Notes: generated from the sequence alone by a model not told the origin. A DNA stretch of 5,448 bases from Candidatus Vogelbacteria bacterium (GCA_011049365.1 DSBD01000054.1:1-5448), one strand, 5' to 3'. Shown: positions 1 to 5,448, counted from the first letter of the stretch. Numbers and translations are program-made.

Positions 1-173
1 AGGAAAATAGATTCCAAAAAGCCGAATCTTCCGTTCAGTAACCCAATCAGCCAAAACAGCCAATCGTGATTGAACAAAAAATTGACCACCTCAACAAAGA
101 TCCTCCGCAGATGAATCTTTGTCGCTTTTTGCGCTCTCCTCCAAGGAGAAACGCTAGAATGTTTCGTGACCAT
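1..173 (-). CDS. Unrecognised protein, N-terminal part only (runs off left edge)
   Basis: An open frame on the minus strand starts at ATG 173 and stays open for 57 codons to the window edge, so the C-terminus is missing. The start is supported by an AAGGAG ribosome binding site at 181-186, seven bases upstream, and by a near-consensus promoter at 236-264. The visible protein begins MVTKHSSVSPWRRAQ. A strongly basic stretch follows (about residues 12-25, rich in R and K), then a hydrophobic, aromatic segment (about residues 26-55) containing NHDWLFWLIGLLNGRFGF. That pattern would suit a membrane-associated amphipathic helix or an N-terminal membrane anchor, but this is inference. I do not recognise the family. 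The gene lies downstream of the IS200 relic on the same strand but has its own promoter outside the element. Confidence 0.65.
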   Translation of the reverse strand, partial: MVTKHSSVSPWRRAQKATKIHLRRIFVEVVNFLFNHDWLFWLIGLLNGRFGFLESIF

Positions 174-235
174 AGCAATTCTCCTTTTCGGTTGTAACTA
201 TTGCTTTATCAAAGACCTAAACCTAAATTGAATAA

Positions 236-264
236 ATAATAGCAAATTATAACCATTATGTCAA
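236..264 (-). promoter_or_regulatory. Sigma70-type promoter of the left-edge gene
   Basis: On the minus strand a perfect -35 box TTGACA (259-264) is followed after exactly 17 bases by TATTAT (236-241), one mismatch from the -10 consensus. Transcription would start near 229, leaving a leader of about 55 bases with the AAGGAG site before ATG 173. An internal TATAAT at 247-252 is only seven bases from the -35 box and so is not the matching -10. The promoter lies just outside the right end of the IS200 relic (hairpin ends at 277), so the insertion spared it or replaced what lay upstream. Confidence 0.75.
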
Positions 265-276
265 TGTTTTAAATGA

Positions 277-303
277 AAACCACCAGCTAGTCGCTGGTGG
301 TTT
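277..303. repeat. IS200 right-end hairpin
   Basis: A perfect 11-bp inverted repeat, AAACCACCAGC (277-287) and GCTGGTGGTTT (293-303), encloses the five-base loop TAGTC. It lies downstream of tnpA, in the position of the subterminal hairpin that TnpA of this family binds on single-stranded DNA. Unlike the coding region it shows no decay. On the minus strand it is followed by TTTTCATTT and could also act as a weak terminator for tnpA. Confidence 0.75.
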
Positions 304-324
304 CTATCTTGTCCTCTTTGGGAA

Positions 325-740
325 CTAGAACAGCTTTGGCATCTCGATTTGGTTGCGCTGTTAATAAGTGATGTAGTTTTTAAGCTGATGTTCGTTCAAT
401 CCGATAGCTGAGACATAGTAGCCCCTGCCTCAGAGTGCATCCTTGGGAAATTTCTTTGTTTTTTCTTGAGCCAAGAGCTGGTTTTGCCTTTCAGGATTTG
501 GATGCTGGAGAAGACGGAGTATTTAGGAGGAATTGAAATATAGAGATGGACATGTTCATCTTCTATGTGCCATGCATGAATCTGACACTGTTTCCATTTT
601 GCAATAAACTTGAATCATCGCTTCAATTCAGTTTTAATGAAAGTATCACCCAGTACTTTACCGCGGTATTGAGGACAAAATACAATGTGGTAATCGCAGA
701 GCCAAGTGGTGTGCGTCAATTGGTATAATTTGCGGTTCAC
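325..740 (-). pseudogene. tnpA: IS200-type Y1/HUH transposase TnpA, degenerate
   Basis: Translation from a GTG at 740 gives NRKLYQLTHTTW, then YHIVFCPQYRGK, the classic N-terminus of IS200/IS605 TnpA. The metal-binding HUH motif is present as EHVHLYISIPPKYS (the HVH codons are at 546-554), followed by LKGKTSSWL. After a frame change at an A6 tract (plus-strand T6 at 459-464) the match continues as KKFPKDAL-stop-GRGYYVSAIG and HQLKNYI. The nucleophile-position tyrosine codon survives at 373-375. Lesions are a TGA at 615-617, the frameshift, a TGA at 430-432 where the family usually has Trp before GRGYYV, and a TAA at 361-363 near the end. Total span is about 138 codons, close to full length, so it decayed by point changes rather than deletion. 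TnpA enzymes excise and insert single-stranded DNA at replication forks. No good ribosome binding site precedes the GTG. Confidence 0.85.
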
Positions 741-744
741 AAGT

Positions 745-785
745 AAAATCACTTTAGGTTGTTAATATCGACCTAAGGTGATTTT
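745..785. repeat. Long internal hairpin just upstream of tnpA
   Basis: A 15-bp stem, AAAATCACTTTAGGT (745-759) with ACCTAAGGTGATTTT (771-785), contains a single T/G position and an 11-base loop. It ends five bases before the tnpA start codon. Family knowledge: IS200 carries a hairpin near its left end that blocks incoming transcription, and another that hides the tnpA start. A stem flanked by A-runs and T-runs in this place fits either role and works in both directions. Its near-perfect pairing contrasts with the broken coding region. Confidence 0.7.
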
Positions 786-809
786 GCCAAGGGCTACGCC
801 TTTAAACGC

Positions 810-836
810 CCACACTAGCTAAAGCTGGTGGTTTTT
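810..836. repeat. IS200 left-end imperfect palindrome
   Basis: CCACACTAGCT (810-820) pairs imperfectly with AGCTGGTGG (823-831), and the outer part GCTGGTGGTTT (824-834) is identical to one arm of the right-end hairpin. Placement upstream of tnpA fits the left end of an IS200-type element. An adjacent weak GGGC/GCCC pair (791-794 and 808-811) may belong to the same folded end. Confidence 0.6.
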
Positions 837-840
837 CAAT

Positions 841-876
841 TAAAGAAAAACCGTCGGGTGAGTTAACACCCGACGG
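841..876 (-). terminator. Rho-independent terminator of the FadL-like gene
   Basis: A perfect 10-bp GC-rich stem, CCGTCGGGTG (851-860) and CACCCGACGG (867-876), has a six-base loop. On the minus strand it is followed by TTTTTCTTTA (841-850). It begins 16 bases after the stop codon of the barrel gene, so it is that gene's terminator. The IS200 left end starts immediately beyond the T tract. Confidence 0.9.
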
Positions 877-892
877 CAATAAAAAAACAAGG

Positions 893-2071
893 TTAAAATC
901 GATAACTGCCGGATAGGGAGAAGACAAAAACATCGGCTTGGTATTTTTCTCGCCGAGTAAAAGTCTTCACTTCCCTATCACCAAAGCCCCAGAGAGCGGA
1001 GACAAGAAGCGAAAAATCATTTCGATGATATTCCATTCCAGCCGAGATGTCCCAACCGGCTACATCGGTCATCAAAGTACTAACCGTTTCATCCGGTATC
1101 ACTTCCGCCAACCAACCGAAACCGGTTCTGAAAGTCAGATGCTCGGTCGCTTGATAAGCCAAGCCCCAATGAAAACCTAAAGCATTCTTCCAAGCCAGTT
1201 TTTCGCTTTTACTAATCGGCAAACTGCGAAATGATAAAGTCATCTCTTTATTCGCCGGTCGGTAGAAAGTATACTTGGTATCAAAAGCCAAAGTCAGCTT
1301 TTCATTAGGGCTCCAAGCTAGACCAAAAGAGAAACGGCCAGGGAAAGTAAATTCAGTCTCTAGGCGATCTCTAAAGGTTATTGGTCCAACGCTCAACTCT
1401 GACCGTCCCTCCAGTTTTACCTTCAAAGGTGAGGTGGCTTTAAGACCAAAACTCCAGCTCTCATCTTGAAATAAAAGACCAAGACTGCCACCGATACCAA
1501 AACCATCAGCTTTATTATCAGCATAGATGACTGACGGTCGACCGAAAATTTCCAAAGGCGCCCGATAGACAAACTGGCCATAACCAATATCTAAAGATGC
1601 TCCCAAGGACAACTTATCATTCAAACGCCAAGCAATAGCTTGAGAGATATTGACCACTCCCAACATGGTTTCAGTATCGCGCCATCTTTGGAAACGATTA
1701 CTTTCAAAAGACGACCCGAGACCATAAGGAGAATATATCCCCAAACCAAAAACCAAGTCGTCATTCAGTGGCCTGATATAGCCACCTAAAGGTGAGGGAT
1801 GATAGACATCGGCTGATCTTATCTTCCGATTGTTTCTTTCATAACTAAAGCGCGGAATAATCAATTCAGTCCCTAATTCAGCATAGGGTTCGGTGAAATT
1901 CACCAAGCCGGCCGGATTGTAGTAGAAAACCGAAATATCGTCAGCGATGGCGGTATAGGCGCCACTCATGGCTCCAGCTCGCGGACCCAATCCACCAGTC
2001 CGATTCAAACCAGCTGACCAAGCATTGATAACCGGACAGCAAATTAACAGTAGTAAGAATATTCTTTTCAT
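893..2071 (-). CDS. OmpP1/FadL-type outer-membrane beta-barrel transport protein
   Basis: The 392-residue protein is predicted to form an outer-membrane channel. Family members import long-chain fatty acids or other hydrophobic compounds such as aromatic hydrocarbons; the substrate here cannot be read from sequence. Residues 1-20 form a Sec signal peptide (MKRIFLLLLI then a likely signal peptidase I site after AWSA). Residues about 23-57 match the conserved family N-terminus: a glycine-rich segment, GAYTAIADDISVFYYNPAGL, with the hallmark NPAGL at 52-56. The rest alternates polar and hydrophobic residues in beta-strand fashion and ends in SYRF, the terminal Phe typical of outer-membrane barrels. 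It is slightly short for the family (often over 400 residues). The start is backed by AAGGAG at 2079-2084, seven bases from ATG. It is monocistronic, with a terminator at 841-876 and an upstream terminator near 2174-2204. Its base composition is visibly less AT-rich than dnaE. An outer-membrane protein conflicts with the Patescibacteria-like dnaE. Confidence 0.9.
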   Translation of the reverse strand: MKRIFLLLLICCPVINAWSAGLNRTGGLGPRAGAMSGAYTAIADDISVFYYNPAGLVNFTEPYAELGTELIIPRFSYERNNRKIRSADVYHPSPLGGYIRPLNDDLVFGLGIYSPYGLGSSFESNRFQRWRDTETMLGVVNISQAIAWRLNDKLSLGASLDIGYGQFVYRAPLEIFGRPSVIYADNKADGFGIGGSLGLLFQDESWSFGLKATSPLKVKLEGRSELSVGPITFRDRLETEFTFPGRFSFGLAWSPNEKLTLAFDTKYTFYRPANKEMTLSFRSLPISKSEKLAWKNALGFHWGLAYQATEHLTFRTGFGWLAEVIPDETVSTLMTDVAGWDISAGMEYHRNDFSLLVSALWGFGDREVKTFTRREKYQADVFVFSLSGSYRF

Positions 2072-2115
2072 TTCTTTACTCCTTCTTTGTTTTTAACCTT
2101 ATTTCGAAGACCTTA

Positions 2116-2154
2116 TTACTAATAATTACTGCCACTAATCATTAGTAAAATCAA
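2116..2154 (-). promoter_or_regulatory. Putative promoter/operator of the FadL-like gene
   Basis: On the minus strand TTGATT (2149-2154) is separated by 17 bases from CAGTAA (2126-2131), which is preceded by TGG like an extended -10. The -10 match is poor, but the same spaced arrangement recurs upstream of the neighbouring small gene. Overlaid on it is a repeat cluster: TTACTAAT (2116-2123), the palindrome ACTAAT-C-ATTAGT (2134-2146), and ATTAGTAA (2141-2148), which pairs with the first. Such ACTAAT half-sites within the spacer and around the presumed start would suit a repressor operator. This role is inferred from position only. Confidence 0.4.
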
Positions 2155-2173
2155 GAATATGGCTCTTTAATTC

Positions 2174-2204
2174 AAAAGCAAAACCGGCCCCTCAAAGAGC
2201 CGGT
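2174..2204 (-). terminator. Terminator of the small frameshifted gene
   Basis: ACCGG (2183-2187) pairs with CCGGT (2200-2204), and CTC (2191-2193) with GAG (2197-2199), giving an imperfect GC-rich hairpin. On the minus strand it is followed by TTTTGCTTTT. It lies 7 bases after the stop codon of the small gene and separates that gene from the FadL-like gene. The interrupted stem makes it weaker than the one at 841-876. Confidence 0.6.
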
Positions 2205-2210
2205 AATAAA

Positions 2211-2398
2211 TTAGAACAAAAAGTCGAAGATTTTTCGACAGATATTGTCATCTGGAATACGATCAATCACTTCCAAAAACAAAGGTTTCCATCCTTGTCT
2301 TTTGGCCAGAAAACGAAGCTCTATAACATCTACTTCTTGTAAGAAAAAATGTCTTCCTGAGTAAATATTTCTTTTTTCAAAACCTCTGGCAAGCTCAT
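2211..2398 (-). CDS. Small unrecognised protein (about 62 aa), interrupted by a one-base frameshift
   Basis: ATG at 2398 has a strong AAAAGGAGG ribosome binding site (2406-2414) seven bases upstream. That frame reads MSLPEVLKKEIFTQEDIFSY and stops after 22 codons at TAG (2330-2332). The -1 frame then reads on without a stop as QEVDVIELRFLAKRQGWKPL, and ends IPDDNICRKIFDFLF-stop (TAA at 2211-2213), directly followed by a terminator. The frames meet at a homopolymer (plus-strand A6, 2344-2349); one extra base there would restore a continuous 62-residue protein. No alternative ATG serves the second frame. The product is charged, probably soluble and helical, with an N-terminal acidic/basic helix and a WKPLFLEVIDRIPDD segment; I do not recognise the family. 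The break could be a sequencing error, a true mutation or programmed slippage. The gene is divergent from dnaE and has its own promoter-like element. Confidence 0.55.
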
Positions 2399-2438
2399 AG
2401 TTTTTCCTCCTTTTGTTGTTTTTACACCTCTATCTTAC

Positions 2439-2467
2439 TAACTGCCATAGATATTTAAAATAGTCAA
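2439..2467 (-). promoter_or_regulatory. Putative promoter of the small gene, motif shared with the FadL-like gene
   Basis: On the minus strand TTGACT (2462-2467) is followed by 14 bases and TGGCAGTTA (2439-2447), giving a 17-base gap between the -35-like box and CAGTTA. The FadL-like gene has TTGATT, 14 bases, TGGCAGTAA (2126-2154). Transcription would start around 2432, giving a leader of about 33 bases that includes the AAAAGGAGG site. The -10-like hexamer is weak, so the shared block may instead be a regulator site. Confidence 0.4.
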
Positions 2468-2490
2468 TTATTCTTTTCAAAACTAAAAAT

Positions 2491-2508
2491 CTGCTATAAT
2501 AGCAGACA
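2491..2508 (+). promoter_or_regulatory. dnaE extended -10 promoter embedded in a palindrome
   Basis: TGC-TATAAT (2492-2500) is a perfect extended -10 box. No good -35 is seen; the nearest is TTTTCA (2474-2479) at a short 15-base spacing, which an extended -10 can tolerate. The -10 lies inside a perfect 15-base palindrome, CTGCTAT-A-ATAGCAG (2491-2505), which could be an operator. Only 8 bases separate TATAAT from the dnaE ATG, and no Shine-Dalgarno sequence is present, so the transcript should begin at or within two or three bases of the start codon. Confidence 0.65.
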
Positions 2509-5448
2509 ATGAGTTTCGTCCATCTTCACACCCATAGCCATTATTCTCTCCTTGATGGCTTATCAAAAATTGATGACTTGATTGATAAAGCCTTAGAATA
2601 TGAAATGCCGGCTTTAGCCATTACCGACCATGGTAATATGTATGGGGCAATAGAATTTTACAAAAAAGCCACCGCTAAAAATATAAAACCAATTATCGGA
2701 GTTGAAGTCTATATCGCCCCTAGAAGTTTAAAAGACAAAGAAGCCCATATTGATGCCAAAAGATATCATCTAACCCTCTTGGCTGAAAATGAAGAGGGTT
2801 ATCACAATTTAATGAAGTTGGTTTCCATTTCTCATTTAGAAGGTTTTTATTATAAACCACGTTTAGATAGAGAAACTTTAGCTAAATATAATAAAGGAAT
2901 AATTTGCCTATCGGGTTGTCTGGGAAGTGAAATAGCTCAAGCTTTGTATAATAACGACCAAGAAGAAGCTATAAAAATAGCTAGCCAATATCAAGAAATC
3001 TTTGGCCAAGATAATTATTTTTTAGAAATAATGCCCCATCCGGAAATTGAAGGTCAAGACCGAGTTCGTAAGATGACAATAGAATTAGCTAAAGAGACAA
3101 ACATACCCTTAGTCGGCACTTATGACTCTCATTACCTTAATCGCGAAGACGCCGAGGCTCATAAGACTCTAGTCGCCATTCAAACCAATACTAATATTCA
3201 AGAAAGCCGTTATGATAATTGGAAAGCTGATTTTTCTTTTATAAGTCCTGAAGAAGCCAAGAAATATTTTACCGAAACTCCCGAAGCAGTAACTAATACT
3301 TTAAAAATAGCCGAACGTTGCCAAGTGAAAATTACTATCGGTGAATTTATCTTTCCTAATTTTTCCTTACCCAAAAAAGAAACGGCCGACCAAGTTTTAG
3401 CCCGCTTAGCCCTAGATGGTCTTGAAAAAAAAAGTTTAGCTAAAGACCCTGAAGCTTTAAATAGACTTAATTACGAATTGGACATAATCAAAATGAAAGG
3501 TTATGCTTCTTATTTTTTGATTGTGGAAGATTTAATCCGTTATGCCCGAAAAAATGGTATTTATTATAATATTCGTGGTTCAGTAGCTGGTTCTTTAGTA
3601 ACTTATTCTCTAGATATCACCAAAGTTGATCCTTTAAAATTTAAAATACCCTTTGAAAGATTTTTAAATCCAGAAAGACCGTCAGCGCCTGATATTGATA
3701 TGGACTTTGCCGATAATCGCCGAGATGAAATTATAGAGTATACCAAAAATAAATATGGTCAAAATAAAGTGGCCCAAATAGGAACTTTTGGTACCATGAT
3801 GGCTCGCGGAGCTGTTCGTGATGTTACTAGAGCTTTAGGTTATCCTTATACCACCGGTGACCGCTTATCAAAAATGATTCCTTTAGGTAGCCAAGGACAA
3901 CCAATAACTATTAAGAGGGCCTTGAATATAGTGCCGGAATTAAAAGAAGCTTATGATAAAGAAAAAGATACTAAAAAAATTATAGATTTAGCTCAAAAAA
4001 TAGAAGGTTGTGCTAGACATATTTCAGTCCATGCCGCCGGAGTGGTTATTAGTCCTAAAGATTTAAATGAATATACTCCCTTACAAAAAGACCCTAAAGG
4101 TGAAGGAATTATAAGTCAATATGATATGTATTCTATTGGCGAAGATGGCATTGGTTTAACTAAATTTGATTTTTTGGGTCTAAGAAATTTGGCTATTTTA
4201 GAAAACTCTATTCGTTTAGTTGAAAAAACTCGTGGAAAAAAAATAGATATTGAAAAAATTCCTTTAGATGATAAAAAGTCTTTTGAGATGCTTTCCCAAG
4301 GAGAGACAATGGGTCTCTTTCAATTATCCGGCTCTGGTATGACCAGGTGGTTAAAAGAACTCCAACCAACCAGCGTCAATGATATAAATGCTATGGTAGC
4401 CCTTTATCGCCCTGGACCAATGCAATTCATACCGGACTATATTGCCCGTAAGAAAAATCCCCGCTTGATAAAATATCTCGACCCAATTTTAGAAAAAATA
4501 TTAGCTACCACCTATGGTGTTTTGGTCTATCAGGATGACCTTTTAATAATGGCTCATGATTTAGCCGGCTATTCTTGGCTTGAAGTGGATAAGTTCCGTA
4601 AAGCTGTCGGTAAAAAAATACCGGCCGAAATGGCGGCTCAAAAAGAGAAATTTATTCAAGGTTGTGTTGATAATTCAAACTGGCCCAGAAAAAAAGCTGA
4701 GGATTTATGGACCTGGATTGAGCCTTTTGCCTCTTATGGCTTTAATAAAGCTCATGCCGCCTCTTATGGTCGAGTAGCTTATCAAACCGCCTATATGAAA
4801 GCCAATTATACCAGCGAATTTATGACAGCTATTCTATCAGCCGAAGCTGGCGACACCGAAAAAATAGCTATGGTTGTGGAAGATTGTCGAAGACTTAATC
4901 TGGAAGTATTGCCGCCAGATATTAATGAAAGTTTCGGTGATTTCACTGTTATAAAATCCCCTCAAGGAAAAAGAGATAAAATTCGTTTTGGTTTATATAC
5001 TATAAAAAATTTAGGTAAAGATATTGCTGATGCCATAGTTAATGAAAGAAAAGCTAATGGACATTTTAAAGATTTTGCTTCATTTTTGGAAAGAATTGTT
5101 CATAAAAACTTAAATCATAAATCACTAGAGGCTCTTATAAAAACCGGCACTTTTGATAGTTTGAAAATTGACCGTGGAATTCTATTAGCCAATATTGAAA
5201 AAGCTCTTAGCTATAATCGTGAACAATCAAAAAATAATCAACAAGAATCACTCTTCAATGGTTTAAGTGACGACTCTTCCCTACCTTCATTTCGTCTTAA
5301 TAAAGCTCCTTTAGCTAGTAAAAATGACAAATTAGCTTGGGAGAAAGAATTACTGGGATTATATATTTCCGGTCATCCATTAGAAAATTTTAAAGAGTTA
5401 TTTAAAGATGAAAAAAATAGTATCGGTTATAATAAAAAACTACTGGAC
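2509..5448 (+). CDS. dnaE: DNA polymerase III subunit alpha (replicative polymerase), 3'-truncated
   Basis: The frame is open for 980 codons to the window edge; related proteins usually run somewhat beyond 1000, so the C-terminal end is missing. It encodes the catalytic subunit of the replicative polymerase. Residues 1 to about 270 are the PHP domain with apparently intact metal ligands: HLHTHSHYS (His5, His7), TDHGN (Asp40, His41), Glu66 region, and YDSHYL (Asp206, His208), so proofreading activity by PHP is plausible. The C-family palm follows: RGSVAGSLVTYSL (356-368), PDIDMDF with catalytic Asp395 and Asp397, and KFDFLG with the third Asp554. Then come ALYRPGPM (631-638), YQDD (674-677), KFRKAVGKK (695-703) and GFNKAHAASYG (744-754). 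The helix-hairpin-helix region is near 826-880, and LGLYISGHPLENF (949-961) leads toward the missing C-terminal part. The start is certain: TAG at 2500-2502 closes the frame just upstream. The usual GPGRGS loop reads YNIRGS. Codons strongly favour A/T in third position, unlike the barrel gene. Confidence 0.97.
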   Translation, partial: MSFVHLHTHSHYSLLDGLSKIDDLIDKALEYEMPALAITDHGNMYGAIEFYKKATAKNIKPIIGVEVYIAPRSLKDKEAHIDAKRYHLTLLAENEEGYHNLMKLVSISHLEGFYYKPRLDRETLAKYNKGIICLSGCLGSEIAQALYNNDQEEAIKIASQYQEIFGQDNYFLEIMPHPEIEGQDRVRKMTIELAKETNIPLVGTYDSHYLNREDAEAHKTLVAIQTNTNIQESRYDNWKADFSFISPEEAKKYFTETPEAVTNTLKIAERCQVKITIGEFIFPNFSLPKKETADQVLARLALDGLEKKSLAKDPEALNRLNYELDIIKMKGYASYFLIVEDLIRYARKNGIYYNIRGSVAGSLVTYSLDITKVDPLKFKIPFERFLNPERPSAPDIDMDFADNRRDEIIEYTKNKYGQNKVAQIGTFGTMMARGAVRDVTRALGYPYTTGDRLSKMIPLGSQGQPITIKRALNIVPELKEAYDKEKDTKKIIDLAQKIEGCARHISVHAAGVVISPKDLNEYTPLQKDPKGEGIISQYDMYSIGEDGIGLTKFDFLGLRNLAILENSIRLVEKTRGKKIDIEKIPLDDKKSFEMLSQGETMGLFQLSGSGMTRWLKELQPTSVNDINAMVALYRPGPMQFIPDYIARKKNPRLIKYLDPILEKILATTYGVLVYQDDLLIMAHDLAGYSWLEVDKFRKAVGKKIPAEMAAQKEKFIQGCVDNSNWPRKKAEDLWTWIEPFASYGFNKAHAASYGRVAYQTAYMKANYTSEFMTAILSAEAGDTEKIAMVVEDCRRLNLEVLPPDINESFGDFTVIKSPQGKRDKIRFGLYTIKNLGKDIADAIVNERKANGHFKDFASFLERIVHKNLNHKSLEALIKTGTFDSLKIDRGILLANIEKALSYNREQSKNNQQESLFNGLSDDSSLPSFRLNKAPLASKNDKLAWEKELLGLYISGHPLENFKELFKDEKNSIGYNKKLLD

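Larger units (their letters stand above)
277..836 (-). mobile_element. Decayed IS200-type insertion sequence (IS200/IS605 family, tnpA only)
   Basis: The element is defined by a broken tnpA (325-740, minus strand) flanked by related palindromes at 277-303 and 810-836. Read on the plus strand both ends contain GCTGGTGGTTT (293-303 and 824-834) preceded by a CTAG-containing loop side. This is the expected architecture of the IS200 group, which carries subterminal hairpins instead of terminal inverted repeats, makes no target duplication, and has no tnpB. The true cleavage points should lie a few bases outside the hairpins (about 265-276 and 837-845); both flanks contain TTTAA on the minus strand, but I cannot fix the target tetra- or pentanucleotide. 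The element sits directly behind the terminator of the FadL-like gene. It is dead as an autonomous element because tnpA carries several lesions, though its ends could still be mobilised by a related transposase. Confidence 0.8.

Noticed and set aside
273..303. CRISPR-like or ordinary terminator reading of the hairpin at 277-303
   Set aside because: Only one related copy exists (824-834), 531 bases away, with tnpA between them. Paired subterminal hairpins of an IS200 element explain both.
430..617. TGA recoding (as Trp or Gly) to explain the in-frame TGA codons in tnpA
   Set aside because: One TGA does sit where family members have Trp, but the same gene also has a TAA and a frameshift. dnaE and the barrel gene have no in-frame TGA over about 1370 codons and use TGG for Trp, so ordinary decay is simpler.
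546..728. Plus-strand 60-codon open frame
   Set aside because: It is exactly antisense to the conserved HUH and N-terminal part of the tnpA relic and has no recognisable protein content of its own.
938..1469. Two plus-strand open frames (938-1180 and 1275-1469)
   Set aside because: Both lie entirely antisense to the FadL-like gene, have no ribosome binding site and look like shadows of its codon pattern.
2126..2134. Sigma54 (-24/-12) promoter suggested by TGGCAGT
   Set aside because: No GC doublet follows at the required -12 spacing in either copy of the motif.
4580..4777. Plus-strand 65-codon open frame in another frame
   Set aside because: It lies inside the well-conserved KFRKAVGKK to GFNKAHAASYG part of dnaE, so it is an out-of-frame shadow.
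1..5448. tRNA, rRNA or riboswitch genes
   Set aside because: No cloverleaf-like sequence, rRNA block or recognisable aptamer was seen on either strand; the intergenic spaces are short and filled by the sites listed.

Overview
The window reads as a piece of an uncultured bacterial genome. The strongest evidence of lineage is the right half: a long, AT-rich, 3'-truncated dnaE (DNA polymerase III alpha) on the + strand. Its sequence style, with blocks such as CARHISVHAAGVVIS, ADNRRDEIIEY and GFNKAHAASYGRVAYQ, resembles alpha subunits of the Candidate Phyla Radiation (Patescibacteria, Parcubacteria-like) as I remember them. This is recognition by eye, not a search result. The left half contains a complete gene for an OmpP1/FadL-type outer-membrane beta-barrel, a protein class expected in diderm bacteria and not in Patescibacteria. 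Either the lineage guess is wrong, the barrel gene was acquired, or the contig is a chimera.

Layout. Bases 1-173 (-) are the 5' part of an unrecognised gene with a good ribosome binding site and a near-consensus sigma70 promoter (236-264). Bases about 277-836 are a decayed IS200-type single-strand transposon: a broken Y1/HUH tnpA on the - strand (325-740), a perfect right-end hairpin, a matching left-end palindrome and a long internal hairpin just before tnpA. It lies directly behind the rho-independent terminator (841-876) of the FadL-like gene (893-2071, -). Upstream of that gene is an intergenic region with operator-like repeats (2116-2154) and the terminator (about 2174-2204) of a 62-codon small gene (2211-2398, -), which is frameshifted in a homopolymer. 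A short divergent region (2399-2508) carries the small gene's promoter and the dnaE promoter. The dnaE gene runs from 2509 off the right edge.

How the parts relate. The four - strand units (small gene, barrel gene, IS relic, left-edge gene) appear to be separate transcription units divided by terminators or promoters, with no sign of a shared pathway. The small gene and the barrel gene share a spaced upstream motif (TTGAyT, 14 bases, TGGCAGTwA), which suggests common regulation or a lineage-specific promoter. The dnaE gene is divergent, has a perfect extended -10 box only 8 bases before its ATG, and so is probably expressed as a leaderless or nearly leaderless mRNA. No tRNA, rRNA or CRISPR array was seen.
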